DNA of 64,000 bases from an uncultured Lachnospiraceae bacterium. GTDB lineage: Bacteria > Bacillota > Clostridia > Lachnospirales > Lachnospiraceae. Below the pieces are notes generated by a model. The model saw only the letters and a program-made list of their open reading frames with translations, had not been told where the DNA came from and did no database searches. Shown here piece by piece: positions 20,230-29,294 of the stretch. A program made the position numbers and the translations under genes. Position 1 is the first letter of the stretch, and each line of letters opens with the position of its first letter. The stretch spans positions 1 to 64,000 of the forward strand of contig CANQQG010000003.1 in the NCBI GenBank assembly GCA_947625875.1, written 5' to 3'.

Positions 20230-20338
20230 AATCCGAAGATGTTTTCCCCCGAAATTGTTTTCGGATTGCATGCAAAAGATACGATAAATACTTTATCCTC
20301 CCCCAAACAGAAAAGCTGCTTCGGCAGCTTTTCTGCAT
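20230..20338 (+). ncRNA. Candidate small RNA with two hairpins and terminator
   Basis: Promoter with predicted start near 20230; hairpin 20230-20267 (AATCCGAA..TTCGGATT); final hairpin AGAAAAGCTGC-TTCG-GCAGCTTTTCT. Confidence 0.45.
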
Positions 20339-20477
20339 AATAACGGGAATCCTGACAGAAATGCCGCGGAAAAAAACGAAGGCGGTTCGGCCTGCGTCCA
20401 TGCAGGCGCGGCGCTCCCATCCGGCCGCCAGATGGCGGGACGGTTGCAAAAATTGTGGGCTGTAATGTAAAAAACGC

Positions 20478-20506
20478 TTGGAAAACAGGCATGAATGGAG
20501 TATAAT
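20478..20506 (+). promoter_or_regulatory. Promoter of SEC-C protein gene
   Basis: TTGGAA-17-TATAAT. Confidence 0.65.
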
Positions 20507-20572
20507 AAATCACGTATAGTTGCCTGCGGGAATATATATTACAGGAATAATAAAAAGGATGGGATACAGATT

Positions 20573-21097
20573 ATGGCATTATTAGATGATTGGAAAAAAG
20601 TTGCCTATGATGAAACTGCAAATAAAGGGCAGCTTCAGAGATTCTGGCAGAAATACTTTTTGGTGGAAAAAGGCGTGTATGAGAAGCTGCTGGCAAATCC
20701 GGACGAAGAGGTAAAAGGGACGGTAAAAGAGCTTGCGGAAAAATATGGGCTGAGCATTATGGATATGACGGGGTTTCTGGACGGCATCAACGACAGCCTG
20801 AAAGAGCCGAATCCGATCGACACAATGGACGAGGATACGGTCGTAAACCTTGTTTTTGATAAAGAAAAGCTTTATAAGAATATGGTCGACGCAAAAGCGG
20901 ACTGGCTGTATGAACTGCCGCAATGGGATGCTATTTTTGAACCGGCGGTAAAAAAGGCGCTGTATTTAGAGCAGAAGAAGTCCGGTACAGTCGTTGTTGG
21001 GAAGAAGATCGGGCGGAATGATCCCTGCCCTTGCGGGAGCGGCAAAAAATATAAGTATTGCTGCATGAATAAGCCAAAAGCGGACGCTGCGGGATAA
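20573..21097 (+). CDS. SEC-C metal-binding domain protein
   Basis: C-terminal [19 protein letters not shown]. Confidence 0.85.
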   Translation: MALLDDWKKVAYDETANKGQLQRFWQKYFLVEKGVYEKLLANPDEEVKGTVKELAEKYGLSIMDMTGFLDGINDSLKEPNPIDTMDEDTVVNLVFDKEKLYKNMVDAKADWLYELPQWDAIFEPAVKKALYLEQKKSGTVVVGKKIGRNDPCPCGSGKKYKYCCMNKPKADAAG

Positions 21098-21149
21098 AGA
21101 TATTTTTGTCTTTACATTTTATATAGAAGAAATTATAATAAGAGCAACA

Positions 21150-21437
21150 CGTTGACGAGACGAGTACGGTTGGGAAAGCAACAGAGAGAGATACGAAATG
21201 CTGAGAGTGTCTTTGCGGGAACAGCCCGAAAACCACCTCTGAGTGGCCTTAATCAGGCCCGGTCATACCGTTATCATGGAATGAGACGCCTGTATAGCTG
21301 CAGCTTTTTGAGCCTGCTCAAATGTCGCAGGGAACATACAGGCAAAGCAGGGTGGAACCGCGTGCTATACGCCCCTGACATTACGGTTTGGAACAATATC
21401 GTTTCCGTTTTTTTGCGTAGTGTCAGGGGTTTTTTAT
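21150..21437 (+). ncRNA. T-box leader (threonyl-tRNA-responsive by context)
   Basis: T-box AGGGTGGAACCGCG at 21349-21362; terminator CCCCTGACA (21372-21380)..TGTCAGGGG (21421-21429)-TTTTTT; thrS downstream; ACC triplets present near 21230. Confidence 0.9.
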
Positions 21438-21466
21438 ACATACATTATTATCTGGAGGTAAAATAT

Positions 21467-21682
21467 ATGAAAAAATTGAATCAATTCTGGGCGTCACTGG
21501 ACGGGGAAACGGCAGTTCCGAAAAAAGAACTGTTTTTTGAGATCACGACATGCATTCTGGCCGGCATTGTCATTGGCATGATTTTCAGCCCGAAAAAATG
21601 CGTGGCGATCGGGAGCAATAACAGCGGGAACGGCTGCAATTGCGGAAATCAGGGAGCGGACGATGAACCGCTTGAATTTTAA
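21467..21682 (+). CDS. Small single-TM hypothetical protein between T-box and thrS
   Basis: MKKLNQFWASLDGETAVPKKELFFEITTCILAGIVIGMIFSPKKCVAIGSNNSGNGCNCGNQGADDEPLEF; SD ggagg. Confidence 0.72.
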   Translation: MKKLNQFWASLDGETAVPKKELFFEITTCILAGIVIGMIFSPKKCVAIGSNNSGNGCNCGNQGADDEPLEF

Positions 21683-21706
21683 AGGGAACAGGAGATAGAA
21701 TCAGTG

Positions 21707-23674
21707 ATGAAGATTACATTAAAGGACGGCTCTGTAAAAGAGTATCGGGAGCCAAAAACAGTCCTGGCGATTGCCGCTGACGTCAGCGAAGGGCTTGCCA
21801 GGATCGCGTGCGCAGGGGAAGTAAACGGGGAGATCCTGGACCTGCGGACGGAGATCAGAGAAGACTGCGCATTAAATATCATTACCGTAAACGATGCGGA
21901 GGGATTAAAGGTGATACGCCATACCGCGTCGCATGTCATGGCGGAGGCTGTGCAGCGGCTGTTCCCGGACGCGAAGGTGGCGATCGGGCCGGCGATTGAA
22001 AACGGGTTTTATTATGATTTTGACCATGCGCCGTTTTCGCGGGAAGATCTGGACAGCATTGAGGCTGAGATGAAAAAGATCATTAAAGAAGGGCATGAGA
22101 TCACCCGCTTTACGCTGCCGAGGGAAGAGGCCATCCAGTATATGAAGGAGCGGAACGAGCCGTATAAAGTGGAGCTGATCGAAGACCTGCCGGAAGACGC
22201 GGAAATCTCTTTTTATGACCAGGGCGGTTTTGTCGACCTGTGCGCAGGCCCGCACCTGATGTCCACAAAGGGGATTAAGGCGTTTAAGCTGATCTCGTCT
22301 TCGATGGCGTACTGGCGCGGGGACGAGCATAAAGCGCAGCTGCAGCGGATTTATGCGACCGCATTCCAGAAAAAAGAAGAACTCAAAGCGTATTTAGAGC
22401 ATCTGGAAGACATTAAAAAACGCGACCATAACCGGCTGGGACGGGAAATGGAACTGTTCACAACGGTTGACGTGGTGGGACAGGGGCTGCCGCTCATATT
22501 GCCAAAGGGCGTCAAAATGATCCAGAAGCTCCAGCGCTGGATCGAGGATCTTGAGGACAACGAATGGGGCTATGTGCGAACCAAGACGCCGCTTATGGCC
22601 AAAAGCGACCTGTATAAGATTTCCGGTCACTGGGATCACTATAAAGACGGCATGTTTGTGCTGGGCGATGAGGAAAAAGACAAAGAAGTGTTCGCGCTGC
22701 GGCCGATGACCTGTCCGTTCCAGTATTATGTCTATAAAAATTCGCAGAAATCTTACCGCGACCTGCCATACCGCATGGGTGAGACATCCACCCTGTTCCG
22801 CGCGGAAGAATCCGGCGAGATGCATGGGCTGACGCGCGTGCGCCAGTTTACGATCTCCGAGGGGCATCTTGTCATCCGCCCGGACCAGACGGAGGAGGAG
22901 CTGAAAAACTGTCTGGATCTGGCGTATTATACGCTGTCCACGCTCGGCCTGCAGGAGGACGTGACGTACCGCCTGTCAAAATGGGATCCGGCGAACCGGG
23001 AGAAATATCTCGGAGACGAGGCGTACTGGGAAAATACGCAGGACGCGCTGCGCAAGATCCTGCTGGAAAAGAAAGTGCCGTTTGTGGAAGCTGACGGGGA
23101 AGCCGCATTTTACGGGCCGAAGATTGACATCCAGGCAAAAAATGTATACGGAAAAGAAGATACGATGATCACGATACAGCTGGACTGCGCGATCGCGGAA
23201 AACTTTGATATGTATTACATTGATGAAAACGGGGATAAGATCCGGCCGTACATCATCCACCGCACATCCATGGGCTGCTATGAGCGCACGCTCGCGTGGC
23301 TGATCGAAAAATACGCGGGGAAATTCCCGACCTGGCTGTGTCCGGAGCAGGCGCGCGTGCTGCCGATCTCGGATAAATATAACGATTATGCCGGACGGGT
23401 GGCGGCGGAACTGAAGAAAAACGGCGTGGACGCAAGCGTGGATGCGCGTTCGGAAAAGATCGGCTTTAAGATCCGCGCGGCAAGGCTGGATAAGCTGCCT
23501 TATATGCTTGTCGTCGGCCAGCAGGAAGAGGCGGACGGCACAGTGTCCGTCCGGAGCCGTTTTGCGGGGAATGAAGGCGTAAAGCCGCTGGATGCATTTA
23601 TTGAGCAGATCGGTAAGGAAATCCGCACAAAGGAGATCCGAAAGGAATTGCCGGAAGAAGAAAAAGCAAGATAA
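21707..23674 (+). CDS. thrS: Threonyl-tRNA synthetase
   Basis: Full-length; TGS domain, HTASHVMAEAVQRLFP, MTCPFQYYVYKN, class II motifs. Confidence 0.97.
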   Translation: MKITLKDGSVKEYREPKTVLAIAADVSEGLARIACAGEVNGEILDLRTEIREDCALNIITVNDAEGLKVIRHTASHVMAEAVQRLFPDAKVAIGPAIENGFYYDFDHAPFSREDLDSIEAEMKKIIKEGHEITRFTLPREEAIQYMKERNEPYKVELIEDLPEDAEISFYDQGGFVDLCAGPHLMSTKGIKAFKLISSSMAYWRGDEHKAQLQRIYATAFQKKEELKAYLEHLEDIKKRDHNRLGREMELFTTVDVVGQGLPLILPKGVKMIQKLQRWIEDLEDNEWGYVRTKTPLMAKSDLYKISGHWDHYKDGMFVLGDEEKDKEVFALRPMTCPFQYYVYKNSQKSYRDLPYRMGETSTLFRAEESGEMHGLTRVRQFTISEGHLVIRPDQTEEELKNCLDLAYYTLSTLGLQEDVTYRLSKWDPANREKYLGDEAYWENTQDALRKILLEKKVPFVEADGEAAFYGPKIDIQAKNVYGKEDTMITIQLDCAIAENFDMYYIDENGDKIRPYIIHRTSMGCYERTLAWLIEKYAGKFPTWLCPEQARVLPISDKYNDYAGRVAAELKKNGVDASVDARSEKIGFKIRAARLDKLPYMLVVGQQEEADGTVSVRSRFAGNEGVKPLDAFIEQIGKEIRTKEIRKELPEEEKAR

Positions 23675-23741
23675 AATCCGTATGAGATGAAAAAAACTGC
23701 AAATACTAACGCTGCAAAAAGAAGCAAAGGAGAATGAGAAT

Positions 23742-24056
23742 ATGCCAAAACTTGATTGCAGCGTGGTAAATTGCAGATACAACGAAGATTACGGATGTGT
23801 CAGGAGCAATATCAGCGTAGGAGGAGCGTCCGCGCAGAATTCGTCTGAGACAAGGTGCGACAGCTTTGAGGAGCGGAGGGGCGATTATGCGAGGAACAGT
23901 ACGGCGGGGCCGTCTGCGCGCCTGAACGTCCGCTGTGAAGCGAAAAAATGCGTTCACAATGACAACTGCACATGCGAGGCGGAAAAGATTGATGTAGCGG
24001 GCGCAAACGCCTGCCGCTGCGGGGATACGCTCTGCGGCACGTTTTACCAGAAGTAA
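23742..24056 (+). CDS. DUF1540 Cys-rich protein (two repeats)
   Basis: LDCSVVNCRYNEDYGCVRSNISVGG ... LNVRCEAKKCVHNDNCTCEAEKIDV. Confidence 0.82.
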   Translation: MPKLDCSVVNCRYNEDYGCVRSNISVGGASAQNSSETRCDSFEERRGDYARNSTAGPSARLNVRCEAKKCVHNDNCTCEAEKIDVAGANACRCGDTLCGTFYQK

Positions 24057-24080
24057 AAAACAGGCGGCGTGCACCCGGCG

Positions 24081-24150
24081 CAGGAAACGGATAGGGCAGA
24101 AATGTTTTATTCGTTTCCTGTATGCTTTGCAGGAAACGGAAACCGGGAGG
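24081..24150 (+). promoter_or_regulatory. Leader with mutually exclusive stems before phospholipase C-like gene
   Basis: CAGGAAACG (24081-24089), CGTTTCCTG (24112-24120), CAGGAAACG (24130-24138), SD ggagg at 24146-24150. Confidence 0.5.
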
Positions 24151-24155
24151 ATTTC

Positions 24156-24722
24156 ATGAGAAAAAAGTCACATATTATACTTGCGCGTTATCTTGTACAT
24201 GAATCGAAAAACAAAGAATTAAAGGAGCATAAATACGCTTTTTATCTCGGCAGCATCCTGCCCGATATCAAGCCTTCTTTTTTGTACAGGAAGCACGAGT
24301 TTTACGGCACTTTCCCGCATTTGCAGGAAAGGATCCGCCAATTGTCGACCAAAGAGTACAAGGACAGCAAAAGCGAGGCCAAATATTACCGGAAGCTGGG
24401 CGAGATCTCCCATTATATCGCGGACTATTTTACATTTCCACATAATAAGAAATTTGCAGGCGGTTTTCGGGAGCATTGCTCTTATGAAGAGGAATTGAAA
24501 AAGCAGCTGCGTACTTATATCAAAAGCGGGAAGGCGGCCAGCCGCAAGCGGAAATATATTAAGTTTGAACGCCCGGAGGCGCTGTTCCATTACGTGGAGC
24601 AGTCGCATAATGATTATTTAAAAGAGCATAATAGTGTAGAGGAGGATATCACAAATATTGTGCCGATCAGCACGCAGGTGATCAGGAGCATTTCCTCATT
24701 TGCGGAGGAGTCCGGGAGCTGA
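24156..24722 (+). CDS. Zinc-dependent phospholipase C family protein
   Basis: MRKKSHIILARYLVHE...YAFYLGSILPDIKPSFL...GEISHYIADYFTFPHN. Confidence 0.82.
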   Translation: MRKKSHIILARYLVHESKNKELKEHKYAFYLGSILPDIKPSFLYRKHEFYGTFPHLQERIRQLSTKEYKDSKSEAKYYRKLGEISHYIADYFTFPHNKKFAGGFREHCSYEEELKKQLRTYIKSGKAASRKRKYIKFERPEALFHYVEQSHNDYLKEHNSVEEDITNIVPISTQVIRSISSFAEESGS

Positions 24723-24723
24723 T

Positions 24724-24760
24724 TGTCGGATGCTGTCTTTTTTTGTCGTATCTTGTCGAA
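24724..24760 (+). promoter_or_regulatory. Array of four Spo0A-box-like repeats with 10-bp period
   Basis: TGTCGGATGC TGTCTTTTTT TGTCGTATCT TGTCGAACGA; consensus 0A box TGTCGAA. Confidence 0.6.
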
Positions 24761-24779
24761 CGAAAGTCTGCGGATATGT

Positions 24780-24808
24780 TTGACTTTCCTTTGCGCAGCA
24801 TATAAAAT
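24780..24808 (+). promoter_or_regulatory. Promoter of Spo0E-like gene
   Basis: TTGACT-17-TAAAAT. Confidence 0.55.
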
Positions 24809-24859
24809 AAACTTGCTACCAAAGAACGTAAGAGAGGTACAGGATGATTGAGAGGACAG

Positions 24860-25036
24860 ATGGATAACGGAAGTGCGTTACGGATGCAAATTGAACTGGA
24901 GATAGAGTGTAAACGGAAAGAATTAAATGAGGCGGCGGAAAAAGATCTCGGTTCATGGGAATGTTTCCAGCTGAGCCTTGAAGTGGACAGGCTGTTGGAG
25001 ATATATCTGGATCTGCTGGCAGGGGAAAAAAAATAA
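24860..25036 (+). CDS. Spo0E-like aspartyl-phosphate phosphatase family small protein
   Basis: LEIECKRKELNEAAEKDLGSWECFQLSLEVDRLLEIYLDL; two helices with S-x-x-x-D-x-x-L/I Spo0E signature-like motif. Confidence 0.65.
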   Translation: MDNGSALRMQIELEIECKRKELNEAAEKDLGSWECFQLSLEVDRLLEIYLDLLAGEKK

Positions 25037-25106
25037 AAAAAATTTCATAGTGGACACACCGTCCGGAACGGGCTTTTTTAAAGGCTTTTGGAGAAAAACG
25101 GACATC

Positions 25107-25144
25107 AAAAAAAGAGAAAGCGGGGCAATGCTTTCTCTTTTTTT
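25107..25144. terminator. Terminator
   Basis: AAAAAAAGAGAAAGC-ggggcaat-GCTTTCTCTTTTTTT. Confidence 0.8.
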
Positions 25145-25156
25145 GTCCAAAAAGGC

Positions 25157-25250
25157 TTGTCAAAATGGATTTGAGGGCGTATATTATAGGTAGACGTGGA
25201 GGAAAGTGGTTGAAAATGGATAGAAGTGGTGTATAAGTGGTGGAAAGTGT
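25157..25250 (+). promoter_or_regulatory. mraZ promoter and MraZ-box array
   Basis: TTGTCA-17-TATATT; GTGG-type repeats at 25196, 25206, 25216 (ATGG), 25226, 25237, 25247 (GTGT), period 10/11. Confidence 0.75.
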
Positions 25251-25350
25251 GGAAAACTTTATCTGTCCGGGGATAAAGGGCCAGGCCACCGGCAGGCGCG
25301 CTCTTTGCGCGCAGGATTCGTCTTATTTTCAATTGTAGAGGGTATTTGCG

Positions 25351-25782
25351 ATGTTTATGGGTGAATACAATCATACAATCGATGCAAAAGGCAGGCTGAT
25401 CGTCCCTTCCAGGTTTCGGGAGAAGCTTGGGGATGAGTTTGTTGTGACAAAGGGGCTGGACGACTGCCTGTTTGTTTACCCTTTAGAGGAGTGGGCAAAC
25501 ATCGAAGAAGCTTTCCGTAAGGTACCATTAACCAATAAAAAAGCAAGAGATTTTGTCAGGTTTTTCTTTGCGGGCGCGGCGTCCTGTGAAGTGGATAAGC
25601 AGGGGCGCATCCTCATACCGCCGTCCCTGCGGGCGTATGCGGGGCTTGAAAAGGAGATCGTCTCTGCGGGCGTGTTAAACCGCGTGGAGATCTGGGATAA
25701 GGAGAAATGGGCGCACAGCAGTGAGATCGGCGATATGGACGAGATCGCCGATTACATGGCGGAGCTGGGCGTGAGCATCTGA
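25351..25782 (+). CDS. mraZ: Transcriptional regulator MraZ
   Basis: [43 protein letters not shown]. Confidence 0.97.
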   Translation: MFMGEYNHTIDAKGRLIVPSRFREKLGDEFVVTKGLDDCLFVYPLEEWANIEEAFRKVPLTNKKARDFVRFFFAGAASCEVDKQGRILIPPSLRAYAGLEKEIVSAGVLNRVEIWDKEKWAHSSEIGDMDEIADYMAELGVSI

Positions 25783-25805
25783 CAGTAGGGTCCGGAAGGA
25801 GAACC

Positions 25806-26750
25806 ATGGAATTTAAGCATATTTCAGTATTGTTAGAAGAAACGGTCGACAGCTTAAATATCAGGCCGGACGGCATTTATGTAGATGGCACGCTGGGCGG
25901 CGGCGGACACGCTTACGAGGTTCTGCGGCGGCTGTCGAAGCAGGGGCGGCTGATCGGATTTGACCAGGATGCGGACGCGGTGCGCGCGGCGGCAGAGCGG
26001 CTGGACGTGTTTGGGGAACAGGCGGTGGTCATACGCAGCAATTATGCCTGTATGAGGGATGAGCTGTTAAGGCTTGGCGTCCGGAAGGTGGACGGGATCC
26101 TGCTGGATCTTGGCGTATCTTCTTTTCAGCTTGATACGCCGCAGCGCGGCTTTACTTATCGGGACGCGGACGCCCCGCTGGATATGCGTATGGACGACCG
26201 GCAGGAGATGACGGCAAAAGATCTTGTGAACGGATACAGCGAAACGGAGCTGTTTCGCATTATCCGGGATTATGGGGAAGAAAAATGCGCCAGAGCGATT
26301 GCAAGGCGGATCGTGGACGTCAGGGGAAAAAAAGAGATCTGTACGGCGGGGGAGTTATGTGATATTATCCGTATGGCAGTTCCGGCGAAACTGCAAAAAA
26401 GCGGCGGGCATCCGGCGAAGCGCACATTCCAGGCGATCCGCATTGCCCTGAACCATGAACTGGAAGTCCTTGAGGACAATCTTGCGGATATGATCGACCT
26501 GCTGAATGACGGCGGGCGGATCAGCGTGATCACATTCCATTCGCTGGAAGACCGGATTGTAAAAACGATTTTCAGAAGAAGCGAGCGGCCCTGTACGTGC
26601 CCGCCGGATTTTCCGGTGTGCGTATGCGGCAATGTCTCTAAGGGGAAGGTAATAACAGGGAAACCGATATTACCGACAGAAGAAGAAATGAAATTCAATA
26701 AACGTTCAAAGAGTGCAAAATTGAGAGTATTTGAACGGAAGGAGCAATAA
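25806..26750 (+). CDS. rsmH: 16S rRNA (cytosine(1402)-N4)-methyltransferase
   Basis: [36 protein letters not shown]. Confidence 0.96.
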   Translation: MEFKHISVLLEETVDSLNIRPDGIYVDGTLGGGGHAYEVLRRLSKQGRLIGFDQDADAVRAAAERLDVFGEQAVVIRSNYACMRDELLRLGVRKVDGILLDLGVSSFQLDTPQRGFTYRDADAPLDMRMDDRQEMTAKDLVNGYSETELFRIIRDYGEEKCARAIARRIVDVRGKKEICTAGELCDIIRMAVPAKLQKSGGHPAKRTFQAIRIALNHELEVLEDNLADMIDLLNDGGRISVITFHSLEDRIVKTIFRRSERPCTCPPDFPVCVCGNVSKGKVITGKPILPTEEEMKFNKRSKSAKLRVFERKEQ

Positions 26751-27241
26751 TGGCAGGACGGAAAGATGCGGCGGCATATAAACGGTATACATATGAGGAC
26801 GGCAATACGGTACGCCATATAGAGGCAGAACCGGATTATCATACAAAGCGGAAGCAGAGGCAGGAAGAGCGGGAGCTCGCTGACCGGAAACGCAGGCACA
26901 GGAGGGCGGCAAGGCGCAACAGGGAACGCGCGCTTGCCATGAATCCGGGCTATGTCGGTTTCCTGACCGCCTGTGTGCTTGCGCTCGCGGTGACTTCGGC
27001 GACAGTTATCAACCTGCAGTCGACGGTCACGATGCGGCAGCGGAATATTGCGTCTTTAGAGGGCGATATATCGGATCTGAAGATTGACAATGACACAAGC
27101 TATAAGCGGATTGAGACGGCTGTAAACTTAAAGGAGATTAAAAAGCAGGCAAAGAAGCTCGGGATGCGATATCCGTCAGAAAAACAGATTGTTTACTATA
27201 CGATTGACAATTCGGATTATATGACGCAGTACAGTCATTGA
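26750..27241 (+). CDS. ftsL: FtsL-like cell division protein
   Basis: Position in dcw cluster; basic N-terminus, single TM, coiled coil; TAATG overlap with rsmH. Confidence 0.72.
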   Translation: MAGRKDAAAYKRYTYEDGNTVRHIEAEPDYHTKRKQRQEERELADRKRRHRRAARRNRERALAMNPGYVGFLTACVLALAVTSATVINLQSTVTMRQRNIASLEGDISDLKIDNDTSYKRIETAVNLKEIKKQAKKLGMRYPSEKQIVYYTIDNSDYMTQYSH

Positions 27242-27251
27242 CAGGTGTATT

Positions 27252-29222
27252 ATGGCAGAGAAAAGGAAACGGAAGAAAAGGCGGAAAAAATGGCTGCGCA
27301 TTAACCGGAAAACGCATATCAAACTGTTTTATGTGTTTGCGGGAATCTTTGCCCTGCTCGGTGGGCTGGTCGTGCGGCTGATTTATATTGAGCATACGAG
27401 CGGGGCGAAGTATCAGCGCATCGTCCTGTCGCAGCAGGAATATGACAGTAAGCCGATTCCGTACCGGCGCGGCGACATTACCGACAGCAAGGGGACGGTT
27501 CTCGCTACGAGCATTGACGTTTACAATGTGATTCTGGACTGCAGTGTGCTGACGGCGGAGGAGGATTATCTCGAACCGACAGTGGCGGCACTCGTCAACT
27601 GCTTCCCAGAAGAGGTTGACGAGACGGAACTCCGCGCATTTATCAAAGAAAATCCGCAAAATAAGTACAAGGTACTGGCAAAACGGCTTCCGTATGATGA
27701 GATTCAGACGTTTGTGCAGATGCAGAATGACGAAGATTCGAAAACGGCGTCTAAGATTAAGGGCGTGTGGTTTGAGAAAGAATATATCCGTAATTATCCG
27801 TATAAGAAGCTGGCGGCCTCCGTCATAGGGTTTACCGCAACCGGCAATGTGGGGATGGCGGGGCTGGAAAATTACTATAACAGCGTCTTAAATGGCACGA
27901 ACGGCAGGCAGTATGGCTACCTGAATTCGGACAACGCCATGGAAAGGACGATTAAAGAGGCGATAGACGGGAACAATATTGTTACAACGATTGATATGAA
28001 CATCCAGTCTGTTGTGGAAGCAAAGATCGCGGAATTTAATAAAGCGTATACGAATGCGGTCTATGAGGGCGACGGCGCAAAGAATATCGGCGTTATTATT
28101 GAGGATCCCAATACAGGGGAGATCCTTGCAATGGCGAATTATCCGGATTATGACCTGAGCGCCCCGCGTGACCTGAGCGGTTATTATACCGAAGAAGAGA
28201 TTGAGGCAATGTCGGAAGAGGAGCAGCTTGACGCGCTCAATGAGCTCTGGCGTAATTTTTGCATCAGCGATACGTATGAGCCGGGTTCCGTACAAAAGCC
28301 GCTGACCGTTGCCTGTGGGCTTGACAGCGGAAAGCTGACAGGCAATGAAGTGTTTGAGTGCGACGGCTATGAGGAAATTGAGGACAGGCATATCCGCTGC
28401 GTAAATAAAAACGGGCATGGGACAGAAACGGTGCAGGGCGCGCTGATGGATTCCTGCAATGACGCGCTGATGCAGATCGTGCGCAAGATCGGGAAGGAAG
28501 ATTTCTGCAGCTATCAGGCAATCTACGGCATGGGCCTGCGGACAAATATCGACCTGCCGGGTGAGGCGCGTACGGACAGCCTTGTGCGCTCCGTCGAGGA
28601 AACGTCTTCGGTTGACCTTGCGACAGAATCGTTCGGGCAGAATTATAACTGCACGATGATTCAGATGATCAGCGCGTTTGCCTCTGTCATAAACGGCGGA
28701 AATTATTACCAGCCGCATATTGTTTCTAAAATTACGGATGAAAACGGCAATACTGTGAAAGAAATAAGACCGGAGCTTTTAAAGCAGACGGTGTCAAAGG
28801 CGACCAGCGATAAGCTCAAAGAGTTTCTTTATGCTACGGTTTCAGAAGGAACGGCAAACCTTGCAAAAGTGCCGGGATATTCCCAGGGCGGCAAGACCGG
28901 AACGGCGGAGAAGCGTCCGCGCGGTACGGGTGAGTACGTGGTTTCTTATATCGGCTATCTGCCGCAGGAAAACCCGCAGCTTGTTATTTATGTCGTGATT
29001 GATACGCCGAACCAGAGCAGAGAGGGCGAGGCGCAGGCGCACAGCTCATTCGCGCAGAATATCGCGCGGGAGATACTGGAAGAGATTCTTCCTTATATGA
29101 ATATTTATAAAGATGAAGAAACGCCGGAAGATGCACTGAGCGCGAAGGAGACGAATATGTATACCGGAATTGCAGGATACGAGGCGAAAGCCGCGCTCGG
29201 CGAATCGGTTTCTTATGATTAA
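27252..29222 (+). CDS. Penicillin-binding protein 2-type transpeptidase (FtsI/PbpB family)
   Basis: EPGSVQKPLTVACGL (SxxK), GGKTGTAEK (KTGT). Confidence 0.92.
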   Translation: MAEKRKRKKRRKKWLRINRKTHIKLFYVFAGIFALLGGLVVRLIYIEHTSGAKYQRIVLSQQEYDSKPIPYRRGDITDSKGTVLATSIDVYNVILDCSVLTAEEDYLEPTVAALVNCFPEEVDETELRAFIKENPQNKYKVLAKRLPYDEIQTFVQMQNDEDSKTASKIKGVWFEKEYIRNYPYKKLAASVIGFTATGNVGMAGLENYYNSVLNGTNGRQYGYLNSDNAMERTIKEAIDGNNIVTTIDMNIQSVVEAKIAEFNKAYTNAVYEGDGAKNIGVIIEDPNTGEILAMANYPDYDLSAPRDLSGYYTEEEIEAMSEEEQLDALNELWRNFCISDTYEPGSVQKPLTVACGLDSGKLTGNEVFECDGYEEIEDRHIRCVNKNGHGTETVQGALMDSCNDALMQIVRKIGKEDFCSYQAIYGMGLRTNIDLPGEARTDSLVRSVEETSSVDLATESFGQNYNCTMIQMISAFASVINGGNYYQPHIVSKITDENGNTVKEIRPELLKQTVSKATSDKLKEFLYATVSEGTANLAKVPGYSQGGKTGTAEKRPRGTGEYVVSYIGYLPQENPQLVIYVVIDTPNQSREGEAQAHSSFAQNIAREILEEILPYMNIYKDEETPEDALSAKETNMYTGIAGYEAKAALGESVSYD

Positions 29223-29241
29223 AGACGGCGGAAAGATACAT

Positions 29242-29294
29242 AACCTCATAATTGCAGAATAAGTTATAATAACTGCTATTATGAGGTTTCTTTT
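29242..29294 (+). promoter_or_regulatory. Strong stem-loop overlapping SD of second PBP gene
   Basis: AACCTCATAATTGCAG (29242-29257) / CTGCTATTATGAGGTT (29273-29288), one mismatch, then TTCTTTT-ATG. Confidence 0.7.

Noticed and set aside
27888-28718. 276-aa minus-strand ORF inside the first PBP gene
   Set aside because: Antisense shadow ORF; PBP motifs on the plus strand are clear.
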